The notes below the pieces were generated by a model. It did not search any database. It saw only the letters and a list, made by a program, of their open reading frames with translations, and was not told the DNA's origin. A stretch of DNA of 31,004 nucleotides, from NCBI GenBank assembly GCA_034680345.1, contig JAXISZ010000017.1:1-31004 (forward strand). The letters are read 5' to 3'. This DNA comes from SXZD01 sp034680345. GTDB lineage: Bacteria > Pseudomonadota > Gammaproteobacteria > Burkholderiales > Burkholderiaceae_B. Below, one piece after another: positions 1 through 6,800 of this stretch. How positions within the stretch are numbered: position 1 is the stretch's first letter; each line of letters starts with the position of its first letter. The position numbers and the translations under genes are program-made.

Positions 1-133
1 GTTGCCTGGTGACAATGTATCAATTACTGTATCTTTGATTGCGCCAATCGCAATGGAAGAGGGCTTACGCTTTGCGATCCGTGAGGGTGGCCGTACAGTA
101 GGTGCTGGTGTTGTTGCCAAGATAGTTAAGTAA
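1..133 (+). CDS. tuf: EF-Tu, 3' end of a first tuf copy (partial)
   Basis: This is the last 43 codons of elongation factor Tu, which carries aminoacyl-tRNA to the ribosomal A site as a GTP complex. The gene is cut by the window edge; the first whole codon is at base 2 and the stop TAA is at 131-133. The sequence belongs to beta-barrel domain 3 and ends in the usual VVAKIVK. Bases 1-133 are identical to 16604-16736 of the complete tuf gene further on, and identity stops right after the stop codon, as expected for paired tuf genes kept alike by gene conversion. It is followed 17 bases later by tRNA-Trp, the normal betaproteobacterial order. Start and promoter lie outside the window. Confidence 0.97.
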   Translation, partial: LPGDNVSITVSLIAPIAMEEGLRFAIREGGRTVGAGVVAKIVK

Positions 134-150
134 GTTTTAGTTTTTAGTGT

Positions 151-226
151 AGGGCAATAGCTCAACTGGCAGAGCGTCGGTCTCCAAAACCGAAGGTTGG
201 GGGTTCGATTCCCTCTTGCCCTGCCA
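151..226 (+). tRNA. trnW: tRNA-Trp (anticodon CCA)
   Basis: This is a 76-base tRNA that decodes UGG. The acceptor arm pairs 151-157 with 216-222, the discriminator base is G223, and CCA is encoded at 224-226. The anticodon stem is 177-181 with 189-193, the loop is 182-188, and anticodon CCA is at 184-186. The T arm carries the usual GGTTCGATTCC core. It lies between tuf and secE and is probably cotranscribed with tuf, then cut out by RNase P and 3' processing. It is the only tRNA in the window. Confidence 0.97.
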
Positions 227-234
227 CAAAACGC

Positions 235-275
235 AAAGCCGCCGGTCTCAAGGCTTCGTAGCGGTTTTATTTTTT
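235..275 (+). terminator. Terminator-like hairpin between tRNA-Trp and secE
   Basis: An 8-bp stem pairs 235-242 (AAAGCCGC) with 261-268 (GCGGTTTT, one G-T pair) around an 18-base loop. A T-rich run to 275 follows. This is the shape of a moderate intrinsic terminator placed just after the tRNA. Because no clear promoter is seen between it and secE, it may end only part of the tuf-tRNA transcripts, or serve as a processing point. The large loop lowers confidence. Confidence 0.5.
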
Positions 276-287
276 ATGGCATGGTAA

Positions 288-659
288 ATGATAGAAACAG
301 TTGGAAGTAGGTCAGAGCAACTAAAAGTTGTGGCGGCGGTTCTGTTTGTTTTAGGTGGTGCGGTTGTTTTTCAGCTGCTATCAGAGCAGATATTAGCACT
401 GCGCTTGTTGGCTCCGCTGTTTGGTGTTTTGGTGGCTTTAGGGTTGATATGGACCACGGAACTCGGAAAGCGGGTTTTCGCGTTTTCTCAGGAATCAGTA
501 GCTGAGGTTAAAAAAGTGGTGTGGCCAACACGTAAAGAGGCCTCTCAAATGACCGCTATAGTGTTTGGTTTTGTGGTAATCATGGCACTGTATCTCTTTG
601 TCGTAGATAAAGCCTTAGAATGGCTGGTTTACGATGTTTTAATGGGGATAAAATTTTAA
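288..659 (+). CDS. secE: SecE, preprotein translocase subunit
   Basis: SecE is the small membrane subunit that clamps SecY in the SecYEG protein-export channel. The 123-residue protein has three likely membrane segments (about 14-31, 38-56, 88-106), as in the three-helix proteobacterial form. The conserved amphipathic segment EVKKVVWPTRKEA (73-85) precedes the last, essential helix. The start is firm on the 5' side because an in-frame TAA (285-287) abuts the ATG. No purine-rich ribosome binding site is visible, which is odd. The stop overlaps the nusG start (TAATG), suggesting translational coupling. SecE partners with SecY, encoded at 26229. Confidence 0.96.
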   Translation: MIETVGSRSEQLKVVAAVLFVLGGAVVFQLLSEQILALRLLAPLFGVLVALGLIWTTELGKRVFAFSQESVAEVKKVVWPTRKEASQMTAIVFGFVVIMALYLFVVDKALEWLVYDVLMGIKF

Positions 660-1192
660 TGGCTATGCGATGGTATGTTGTCCATGCTTATTCAGGCATG
701 GAGAAAAGTGTCCAAAAAGCGCTGTTCGAACGAATTAATCGCGCTGGTGTGCAAGATATGTTTGGCCAAATACTGGTTCCAACAGAAGAGGTTATTGAGG
801 TGAAGGGTGGTCAGAAATCCATCACGGAACGTCGATTTTTCCCGGGTTATGTTCTTGTTGAAATGAATATGACTGACGAAACTTGGCATTTGGTGAAAAA
901 TACTCCTAAAGTAAGTGGTTTTGTTGGTGGGGTTGGTAATCGCCCAACGCCGATTTCTGATAAAGAGGTCGACAAAATACTGCAGCAGGTTCAAGAGGGT
1001 GTTGACAAGCCCCGTCCGAAAGTTTTGTTTGAAATTGGTGAAATGGTTCGTGTCAAGGAAGGCCCGTTTACTGATTTTAATGGTAATGTCGAAGAAGTCA
1101 ATTATGATAAAAGCAAGTTGCGCGTTTCTGTAACAATCTTTGGTCGGGCCACCCCTGTAGAGCTTGATTTTCATCAGGTTGAAAAAATTTAG
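659..1192 (+). CDS. nusG: NusG, transcription elongation/antitermination factor
   Basis: NusG binds RNA polymerase and reduces pausing; through its KOW domain it contacts Rho or ribosomal protein S10. The 177-residue product has the N-terminal NGN domain (about 4-110, with RWYVVHAYSG and FFPGYVLVEM) and a C-terminal KOW domain (about 125-175, with GEMVRVKEGPF). Length matches betaproteobacterial NusG. I chose the ATG at 659, which overlaps the secE stop and has a GGGGA about 10 bases upstream; ATG 665 is also possible. An upstream in-frame extension to 620 lies inside secE and is not conserved. Its partners rpoB, rpoC and rpsJ lie downstream. Confidence 0.97.
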   Translation: MAMRWYVVHAYSGMEKSVQKALFERINRAGVQDMFGQILVPTEEVIEVKGGQKSITERRFFPGYVLVEMNMTDETWHLVKNTPKVSGFVGGVGNRPTPISDKEVDKILQQVQEGVDKPRPKVLFEIGEMVRVKEGPFTDFNGNVEEVNYDKSKLRVSVTIFGRATPVELDFHQVEKI

Positions 1193-1245
1193 GTTAACAT
1201 CTTTAATTGGTTAGGAGCGATGCGTTCCGCTATTACTTTTGCGTT

Positions 1246-1307
1246 GGCTCGGCTTAGGTAATATGGTAGTGAGCCCGGTGAGGAGCGCTTTTTTGCGTTA
1301 AAAGCGC
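1246..1307 (+). promoter_or_regulatory. Structured rplK leader, candidate L1 operator
   Basis: The 139-base nusG-rplK spacer contains two hairpins. GGCTC at 1246-1250 pairs with GAGCC at 1271-1275. An exact 8-bp stem pairs GCGCTTTT (1285-1292) with AAAAGCGC (1300-1307). The rplK ribosome binding site AAGGAG (1318-1323) itself sits in a small TACTC-AAG-GAGTA stem. In E. coli, L1 represses rplK-rplA translation by binding this leader. The position fits such an operator, but I have not matched the known L1 recognition fold, so the role is inferred. Confidence 0.4.
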
Positions 1308-1331
1308 GCTAGTACTCAAGGAGTAATTAAT

Positions 1332-1763
1332 ATGGCAAAAAAAATTGTTGGCTTTGTTAAGCTACAAGTCCCTGCTGGTAAGGCAAATCCATCTCCTCCA
1401 ATTGGTCCGGCGTTGGGTCAGCGTGGATTGAATATCATGGAGTTTTGTAAAGCGTTTAATGCGGCAACTCAAGGTATGGAAGTTGGGTTGCCAGTGCCTG
1501 TGGTTATTACGGCATTCGCTGATAAATCCTTCACGTTTGTAATGAAAACTCCACCTGCTACAGTTTTGATCAAAAAAGCTGCCAAGGTGCAAAAGGGTTC
1601 CGCAAAACCTCATTTGGATAAAGTAGGTTCAATCACACGGGCTCAGGCTGAAGAAATTGCTAAAACCAAAATGCCTGATTTAACAGCCGCAGATATGGAA
1701 GCTGCTGTTCGCACCATTGCAGGAAGTGCGCGTAGTATGGGTATTACTGTGGAGGGTTTGTAA
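1332..1763 (+). CDS. rplK: 50S ribosomal protein L11
   Basis: L11 sits at the base of the ribosomal stalk, binds the GTPase-associated region of 23S rRNA and is needed for RelA activation. The 143-residue product begins MAKKIVGFVKLQVPAGKANP and has the proline-rich PSPPIGPALGQRGLN segment (about 21-35) of the N-terminal domain. The C-terminal rRNA-binding domain ends GSARSMGITVEGL. Length is normal. AAGGAG lies 8 bases before the ATG. It is the first gene of the rplK-rplA pair; the rplA ATG follows the stop by one base. Confidence 0.98.
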   Translation: MAKKIVGFVKLQVPAGKANPSPPIGPALGQRGLNIMEFCKAFNAATQGMEVGLPVPVVITAFADKSFTFVMKTPPATVLIKKAAKVQKGSAKPHLDKVGSITRAQAEEIAKTKMPDLTAADMEAAVRTIAGSARSMGITVEGL

Positions 1764-1764
1764 A

Positions 1765-2460
1765 ATGCCAAAATTATCTAAAAGAATTGTTGGAATACGC
1801 GGAAAAATAGATCGAACTAAGCTGTACACCTTAGACAATGCCTTAAATTTGGTTAAGGAAACAGCAACGGCAAAATTCAATGAGTCAATTGATGTTGCAA
1901 TTCAGCTCGGAATAGATGCAAAAAAATCAGATCAAGTGGTTCGTGGGTCTGTTGTTTTGCCTGCGGGAACAGGTAAAAGTGTTCGTGTTGCTGTTTTTGC
2001 TCAGGGTGAAAAGGCGGAGGCGGCTAAAGCGGCTGGTGCTGAAATTGTTGGTATGGAAGACTTGGCAGACCATATCAAGGCAGGAAATTTTGATTTTGAT
2101 GTTGTTATTGCTTCGCCTGACACCATGAGAATTGTTGGTACTTTGGGTCAGGTTCTCGGGCCGCGTGGTCTTATGCCAAATCCAAAGGTTGGTACTGTGA
2201 CCCCAGATGTATCGACAGCAGTGAAAAATGCAAAAGCGGGACAGGTACAATACCGAACAGACAAGGCTGGAATTGTCCATTCGACAATAGGTCGGGCTTC
2301 ATTTAGTCCAGAACAGCTTAAATCTAATTTATTGGCATTGGTGGACGCTTTGAATAAAGCAAGACCAACATCAGCTAAAGGTGTATACCTTAGAAAGTTG
2401 GCAGTATCCAGTACAATGGGTGCAGGGCTTAAAGTAGATCAAGCCACTTTAGTGGCATAA
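1765..2460 (+). CDS. rplA: 50S ribosomal protein L1
   Basis: L1 forms the mobile stalk next to the E site and helps release deacylated tRNA; in E. coli it also represses its own operon. The 231-residue product has the family core: GTGKSVRVAVFA, then GPRGLMPNPKVGTVTPD (about 130-146), then GRASF in the second half. The start at 1765 lies one base after the rplK stop, and the ribosome binding site GGAGGG (1751-1756) is inside the rplK end, so the two are probably coupled. A 48-base in-frame extension upstream overlaps rplK and is rejected. Confidence 0.98.
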   Translation: MPKLSKRIVGIRGKIDRTKLYTLDNALNLVKETATAKFNESIDVAIQLGIDAKKSDQVVRGSVVLPAGTGKSVRVAVFAQGEKAEAAKAAGAEIVGMEDLADHIKAGNFDFDVVIASPDTMRIVGTLGQVLGPRGLMPNPKVGTVTPDVSTAVKNAKAGQVQYRTDKAGIVHSTIGRASFSPEQLKSNLLALVDALNKARPTSAKGVYLRKLAVSSTMGAGLKVDQATLVA

Positions 2461-2470
2461 GAACTTTGGG

Positions 2471-2504
2471 CTGAATTTGCTATTTCTTTTTTTAGCAAAT
2501 TCAG
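2471..2504 (+). repeat. Perfect 12-bp inverted repeat after rplA
   Basis: CTGAATTTGCTA (2471-2482) and TAGCAAATTCAG (2493-2504) are exact inverse complements around a 10-base T-rich loop. No T run follows the stem on either strand, so it is not a standard intrinsic terminator. It begins 10 bases after the rplA stop. It could stabilise the rplKA mRNA 3' end or be a nuclease processing site before the L10 leader; these roles are inferred. Confidence 0.75.
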
Positions 2505-2513
2505 GTTATCAAA

Positions 2514-2575
2514 GACCGTTGGTGCTGAAGGTCACACTGAAGCTTAATCAAAAAAAGCCAACGCAGATGGCGGTC
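2514..2575 (+). promoter_or_regulatory. Candidate L10(L12)4 binding site, kink-turn-like
   Basis: GACCG (2514-2518) pairs with CGGTC (2571-2575), and TTGG (2519-2522) pairs with CCAA (2558-2561). This leaves a one-sided 9-base bulge (2562-2570, CGCAGATGG) between two stacked stems. An asymmetric bulge of this kind is how L10 leaders and the matching 23S rRNA site form a kink. In E. coli the L10-L7/L12 complex binds the rplJ leader and blocks translation. The location in the 234-base rplA-rplJ spacer fits; binding is inferred. Confidence 0.5.
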
Positions 2576-2589
2576 CCAAGGGAGAATAG

Positions 2590-2682
2590 ATGAAACTTAT
2601 GAAATATCATAGTGACGTAGACACTCCTTGGTCGCCTATTAGTAATCAACGCACCGTGGTTTTTAATATTGGGCGTTTTTAA
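2590..2682 (+). CDS. Possible 30-residue leader peptide upstream of rplJ
   Basis: An ATG at 2590 opens 30 codons ending at TAA 2680-2682. The product starts MKLMKYHSDVDTPWSP and ends VVFNIGRF. GGGAG (2580-2584) lies 5 bases before the ATG, a good ribosome binding site. The stop overlaps the rplJ Shine-Dalgarno and is 12 bases from the rplJ start. The peptide has no recognised domain, and a 30-codon ORF can arise by chance. If translated, ribosomes would cover ACTCCTT (2623-2629), which complements the rplJ ribosome binding site. I therefore list it as a possible regulatory ORF, not a proven gene. Confidence 0.35.
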   Translation: MKLMKYHSDVDTPWSPISNQRTVVFNIGRF

Positions 2683-2688
2683 AGGAGT
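2623..2688 (+). promoter_or_regulatory. Anti-Shine-Dalgarno pairing in the rplJ leader
   Basis: ACTCCTT (2623-2629) is the exact complement of AAGGAGT (2682-2688), the ribosome binding site of rplJ. Pairing would hide the rplJ start, giving an off state that L10 binding upstream or translation of the small upstream ORF could influence. In E. coli the rplJ leader is known to act through long-range structure around its ribosome binding site. The complementarity is visible; the switch is inferred. Confidence 0.45.
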
Positions 2689-2694
2689 AAACCC

Positions 2695-3219
2695 GTGGGT
2701 CTAAACCGGCAGGAAAAAGCTGAGGTTGTCGCGGAAGTTTCAGCCGAAGTGGCTAAAGCCTCTGCAATTATCGTGGCTGAATACCGAGGTCTGACTGTGG
2801 ATAAAGTCACTGTTCTGCGCAAGCAGGCTCGTGAAGCGGGTGTTTATTTGCGTGTGCTAAAAAACACGCTTGCACGTCGTTGTGTTCAGGGTACGCCGTT
2901 TGAAGGTCTGTCCAATCAGATGGTTGGGCCGCTGATATACGGAATCGGTCCTGATCCAGTGGCAGTTGCAAAAGTGTTGTCTAATTTTGCCAAAGACAAT
3001 GACAAGTTGCTTGTCAAGGGTGGGGCAATGGCTAACTTCGTGATGGATATCAATGGAGTTAAAGCTCTCGCCACTATGCCAAGTCGTGAAGAATTGTTGG
3101 CTAAATTACTGGGCACAATGCAGGCACCAATCGCACAATTTGTACGTACGCTTAATGAAGTGCCTACAAAATTCGTGCGTGGCTTAGCGGCTGTACGTGA
3201 TCAAAAGCAAGCAGTATAA
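2695..3219 (+). CDS. rplJ: 50S ribosomal protein L10
   Basis: L10 anchors the L7/L12 dimers of the ribosomal stalk, where translation factors dock. The 174-residue product starts at GTG with MGLNRQEKAEVV and has the rRNA-binding N-terminal domain (IIVAEYRGLTV, VLKNTLARR). The C-terminal helix (about 130-170, APIAQFVRTLNEVPTKFVRGLAAV) binds L7/L12. AGGAG lies 7 bases before the GTG. The long structured leader suggests autogenous control with rplL, which follows after 43 bases. Confidence 0.98.
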   Translation: MGLNRQEKAEVVAEVSAEVAKASAIIVAEYRGLTVDKVTVLRKQAREAGVYLRVLKNTLARRCVQGTPFEGLSNQMVGPLIYGIGPDPVAVAKVLSNFAKDNDKLLVKGGAMANFVMDINGVKALATMPSREELLAKLLGTMQAPIAQFVRTLNEVPTKFVRGLAAVRDQKQAV

Positions 3220-3262
3220 CTTTTCACAGTTCACTATTTGAAATCATAATTGGAGTAAAAAA

Positions 3263-3637
3263 ATGGCAATTTCTAAAGCCGAAATTTTGGATGCAATCGC
3301 TGGTATGACAGTACTTGAGCTGTCCGAGCTGATTAAAGAGATGGAAGAAAAATTTGGTGTTTCTGCAGCCGCCGCCGTGGCTGTTGCAGCACCAGCAGCT
3401 GCTGCTGCGCCTGCAGCGGAAGAAAAAACAGAGTTTGATGTTATCTTGACTGCTGCTGGTGATAATAAAGTTAATGTGATTAAAGTGGTTCGTACAATCA
3501 CATCTTTGGGTTTGAAAGAAGCTAAAGATTTAGTTGATGGTGCTCCTAAACCAGTTAAAGAAGGCGTTTCTAAAGCTGATGCTGAAAGCATTAAGAAACA
3601 GCTTGAAGAAGCTGGCGCAAAAGTTGAAGTTAAGTAG
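3263..3637 (+). CDS. rplL: 50S ribosomal protein L7/L12
   Basis: L7/L12 is the multi-copy stalk protein that recruits EF-Tu, EF-G and other GTPase factors. The 124-residue product has the N-terminal dimer domain (MAISKAEILDAI to about 35), an alanine-rich hinge (about 37-54) and the C-terminal factor-binding domain with GLKEAKDLVDGAPKPVKEGVS. GGAG lies upstream of the ATG. A strong terminator starts 12 bases after the stop, which is how its excess over the RNA polymerase genes can be kept. Sequence is close to Bordetella-type L7/L12 from memory. Confidence 0.98.
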   Translation: MAISKAEILDAIAGMTVLELSELIKEMEEKFGVSAAAAVAVAAPAAAAAPAAEEKTEFDVILTAAGDNKVNVIKVVRTITSLGLKEAKDLVDGAPKPVKEGVSKADAESIKKQLEEAGAKVEVK

Positions 3638-3649
3638 CTTTTGTATTGA

Positions 3650-3678
3650 GCCCGAGGGTGTTGGCCCTCGGGCTTTTT
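3650..3678 (+). terminator. Intrinsic terminator/attenuator between rplL and rpoB
   Basis: GCCCGAGGG (3650-3658) pairs exactly with CCCTCGGGC (3665-3673) around a 6-base loop and is followed by TTTTT (3674-3678). It is a strong rho-independent terminator. In E. coli an attenuator in the same place lets only part of the transcripts continue into rpoBC. The same role is likely here unless an rpoB promoter lies in the following 200 bases. Confidence 0.92.
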
Positions 3679-3816
3679 GTGCTTGCGTATAAATTTGTTG
3701 TGCACGAATTTACGTGCTGAGCCATATGTTGTGCGGCACAGTTTGTGCGGTACAAAAGATTGCAACAATAGTTTTATTGATTGTTTAAATCAAATAATTA
3801 ACTAAGTGTGTAAATT

Positions 3817-3850
3817 GCGCCCTGTGTACACAATTGTGAGTGCACAGCGC
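3817..3850 (+). promoter_or_regulatory. Hairpin in the rpoB leader
   Basis: GCGC (3817-3820) plus TGTGTAC (3823-3829) pair with GTGCACA (3840-3846) plus GCGC (3847-3850). One G-T pair and a 2-base bulge interrupt an 11-bp stem. It ends 31 bases before the rpoB ATG. The rest of the 244-base rplL-rpoB gap holds an imperfect direct repeat (3729-3740, 3743-3754) and AT-rich sequence with only a weak promoter-like pair (TTGCAA 3760, TTTAAA about 3784). A role in rpoB expression or RNA processing is inferred. Confidence 0.4.
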
Positions 3851-3881
3851 CTAATTTGCTAGACTTCCAGGATGCCTCCCT

Positions 3882-6800
3882 ATGTCTTATTCGTTCACCG
3901 AAAAAAAACGTATCCGCAAAAGCTTCGCCAAGCGCCCTCCAGTGCTTGATGTGCCTTATTTATTAACCACCCAGCTTGAGTCCTACACCCAATTCTTACA
4001 GTTGGGCGTGGGCGTCGCAGATCGACAAAACACCGGTTTGCAAGCAGCATTTTTATCTGTTTTTCCAATTGTTTCACATAATGGTTACGCGCGGTTAGAA
4101 TTTGTACAGTACAACTTAGGTGAGCCAGCTTTTGATGTAAAAGAATGTCAATTGCGTGGTTTGACCTATTGTGCGCCGTTGCGTGCACGGGTTCGTTTGG
4201 TTCTATTTGATCGTGATTCCAGTAAGCCAACGGTTAAAGAAGTAAAAGAGCAAGAGGTTTACATGGGCGAAATGCCCTTGATGACTAATAACGGTTCTTT
4301 TATTATCAATGGAACAGAGCGTGTTATCGTATCTCAGCTGCATCGATCCCCAGGGGTGTTTTTTGAGCATGATCGAGGCAAAACGCATAGTTCTGGAAAA
4401 TTACTTTTTTCGGCAAGAATTATTCCTTATCGTGGATCATGGCTCGATTTTGAGTTTGACCCCAAGGATGTCTTGTACTTCAGGGTTGACCGTCGTCGAA
4501 AAATGCCTGTCACAATTTTGTTGAAGGCCATTGGTCTGTCTCCTCAAGATATCTTGTCTGAATTCTTTAGTTTTGATACCTTTGAATTAAAATCTGAAGG
4601 CGCTTTATTGGATTTAGTTCCTGAGCGTTTCAGAGGTGAAATCGCGCGCTTTGACATTTTAGATAAATCTGGAAAAGTCCTTGTTGCTAAGGACAAGCGA
4701 ATCAACGCTAAGCATATTCGTGAAATTGTTGCCGCTGGTTTAACAAAAATATCCGTTCCTGAAGACTTTTTGTTGGGCCGTGTATTGGCTGTAACTGTTG
4801 TCAGCTCCGAAACTGGTGAGGTTGTCGCTAATGCCAATGATGAATTGACAGAAGAACTGCTTGCACGTTTACGTCAAAATAATATTTTAAAAATTATCAC
4901 CTTATTTACAAATGAGTTAGATCAAGGGGCGTATATCTCACAAACCTTGCGTATTGATGAAACTGTTGATCAAACAGCAGCGCGAGTGGCAATTTATCGT
5001 ATGATGCGTCCGGGTGAGCCTCCTACTGAAGAATCTGTAGAGTTGTTATTCAATCGCTTGTTTTATAGTGAAGAAACTTATGACTTGTCTCGTGTGGGTC
5101 GTATGAAGTTTAATCGGCGTATGAATCGTGAAAGCGATCTAGGCCCGATGACTCTAGTTAATGAAGACATTCTATCGGTCATTAAAATTTTAGTTGAACT
5201 GCGCAACGGTCGCGGACAAATTGACGATATCGACCACTTAGGTAACCGCCGTGTGCGTTGTGTGGGCGAGCTAGCGGAAAATCAATTCCGTGCCGGACTG
5301 GTTCGTGTGGAGCGTGCAGTTAAAGAACGCTTGGGACAGGCTGAGTCAGAAAACCTTTTGCCGCATGATCTAATTAATTCCAAGCCAATCTCAGCTGCTA
5401 TCAAAGAGTTTTTTGGTTCTTCGCAGCTTTCACAGTTTATGGATCAGACAAATCCGCTTTCGGAAATCACCCATAAACGTCGAGTTTCTGCTTTAGGGCC
5501 TGGCGGTCTTACTCGAGAGCGAGCAGGGTTTGAGGTGCGCGACGTTCATCCAACACACTACGGTCGTGTTTGCCCAATTGAAACGCCTGAGGGTCCAAAT
5601 ATTGGTTTGATTAACTCCATGGCGATGTACGCGCGCTTAAATGATTATGGTTTTCTAGAAACTCCTTACCGTAAGGTCGTTGATGGTCGAGTAACAGATC
5701 AAATTGAATATTTGTCGGCTATTGAAGAGAGTAAATATGTTATTGCACAGGCCAATGCTGGGGTTGATAATTATGGTGCCTTAAGTGACGAATTGGTCTC
5801 TTGCCGTTGTGCGGGTGAGTTTGAGTTATTGCCGCCTGAAAGTGTTCAGTACATGGACGTTGCTCCAGGGCAGATAGTGTCGGTTGCTGCTTCCTTGATT
5901 CCATTCTTAGAGCACGACGATGCTAACCGTGCATTGATGGGTGCAAATATGCAGCGCCAAGCTGTCCCTTGTTTGCGGCCAGAAAAGCCTTTGTGTGGTA
6001 CAGGCATTGAACGTACGGTTGCCGTTGACTCTGGCACCGTGATTGCTGCTTTACATGGTGGTGTGGTTGACTATGTTGACGCCAATAGAATTGTGATCCG
6101 AGTTAATGACGAAGAAGTTGATCCTGGTTCTGTAGGTGTTGATATTTACAATCTAATAAAGTACACCCGTTCAAATCAAAATACTAACATTAATCAATGC
6201 CCTGTAGTTAAGCGGGGTGATATCATCTCTCGTGGAGATGTGATTGCCGACGGCGCATCAACAGATTTGGGCGAGTTAGCTTTGGGTCAAAATATGTTAG
6301 TGGCATTTATGCCATGGAATGGTTATAACTTTGAAGACTCAATTTTAATTTCAGAGCGTGTGGTTGCAGATGATCGTTATACATCTATTCACATAGAAGA
6401 GCTGTCTGTTGTTGCGCGAGATACTAAATTGGGTTCTGAAGAAATTACGCGAGATATTTCCAATTTATCTGAAGCGCAGCTTTCTCGTCTAGACGAATCT
6501 GGCATTGTTTACATTGGTGCAGAGGTTCAGGCGGGTGACGTTTTGGTTGGGAAGGTAACGCCGAAGGGTGAAACCCAATTAACACCTGAAGAAAAGTTGT
6601 TGCGCGCGATATTCGGTGAAAAAGCATCAGATGTTAAGGATACTTCTTTGCGCGTTCCGTCGGGCATGAATGGTACAGTGATTGATGTTCAGATTTTTAC
6701 GCGTGAAGGTATTCAGCGTGACAAAAGAGCGCAATCCATTATTGATGATGAGCTCAAGCGTTATCGTTTAGATCTTAACGATCAAATGCGAATTGTAGAA

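Noticed and set aside
692..1174. 160-codon minus-strand ORF opposite nusG
   Set aside because: It lies fully inside nusG in antisense, with no supporting signals and an unrecognisable product.
3244..3768. 174-codon minus-strand ORF opposite rplL
   Set aside because: It is a shadow of the alanine-rich rplL sequence; its low-complexity product matches no family I know, and no ribosome binding site or promoter is seen on that strand.
3872..3949. Out-of-frame ATG ten bases before rpoB with a short overlapping ORF
   Set aside because: No usable ribosome binding site and almost complete overlap with rpoB; likely chance.
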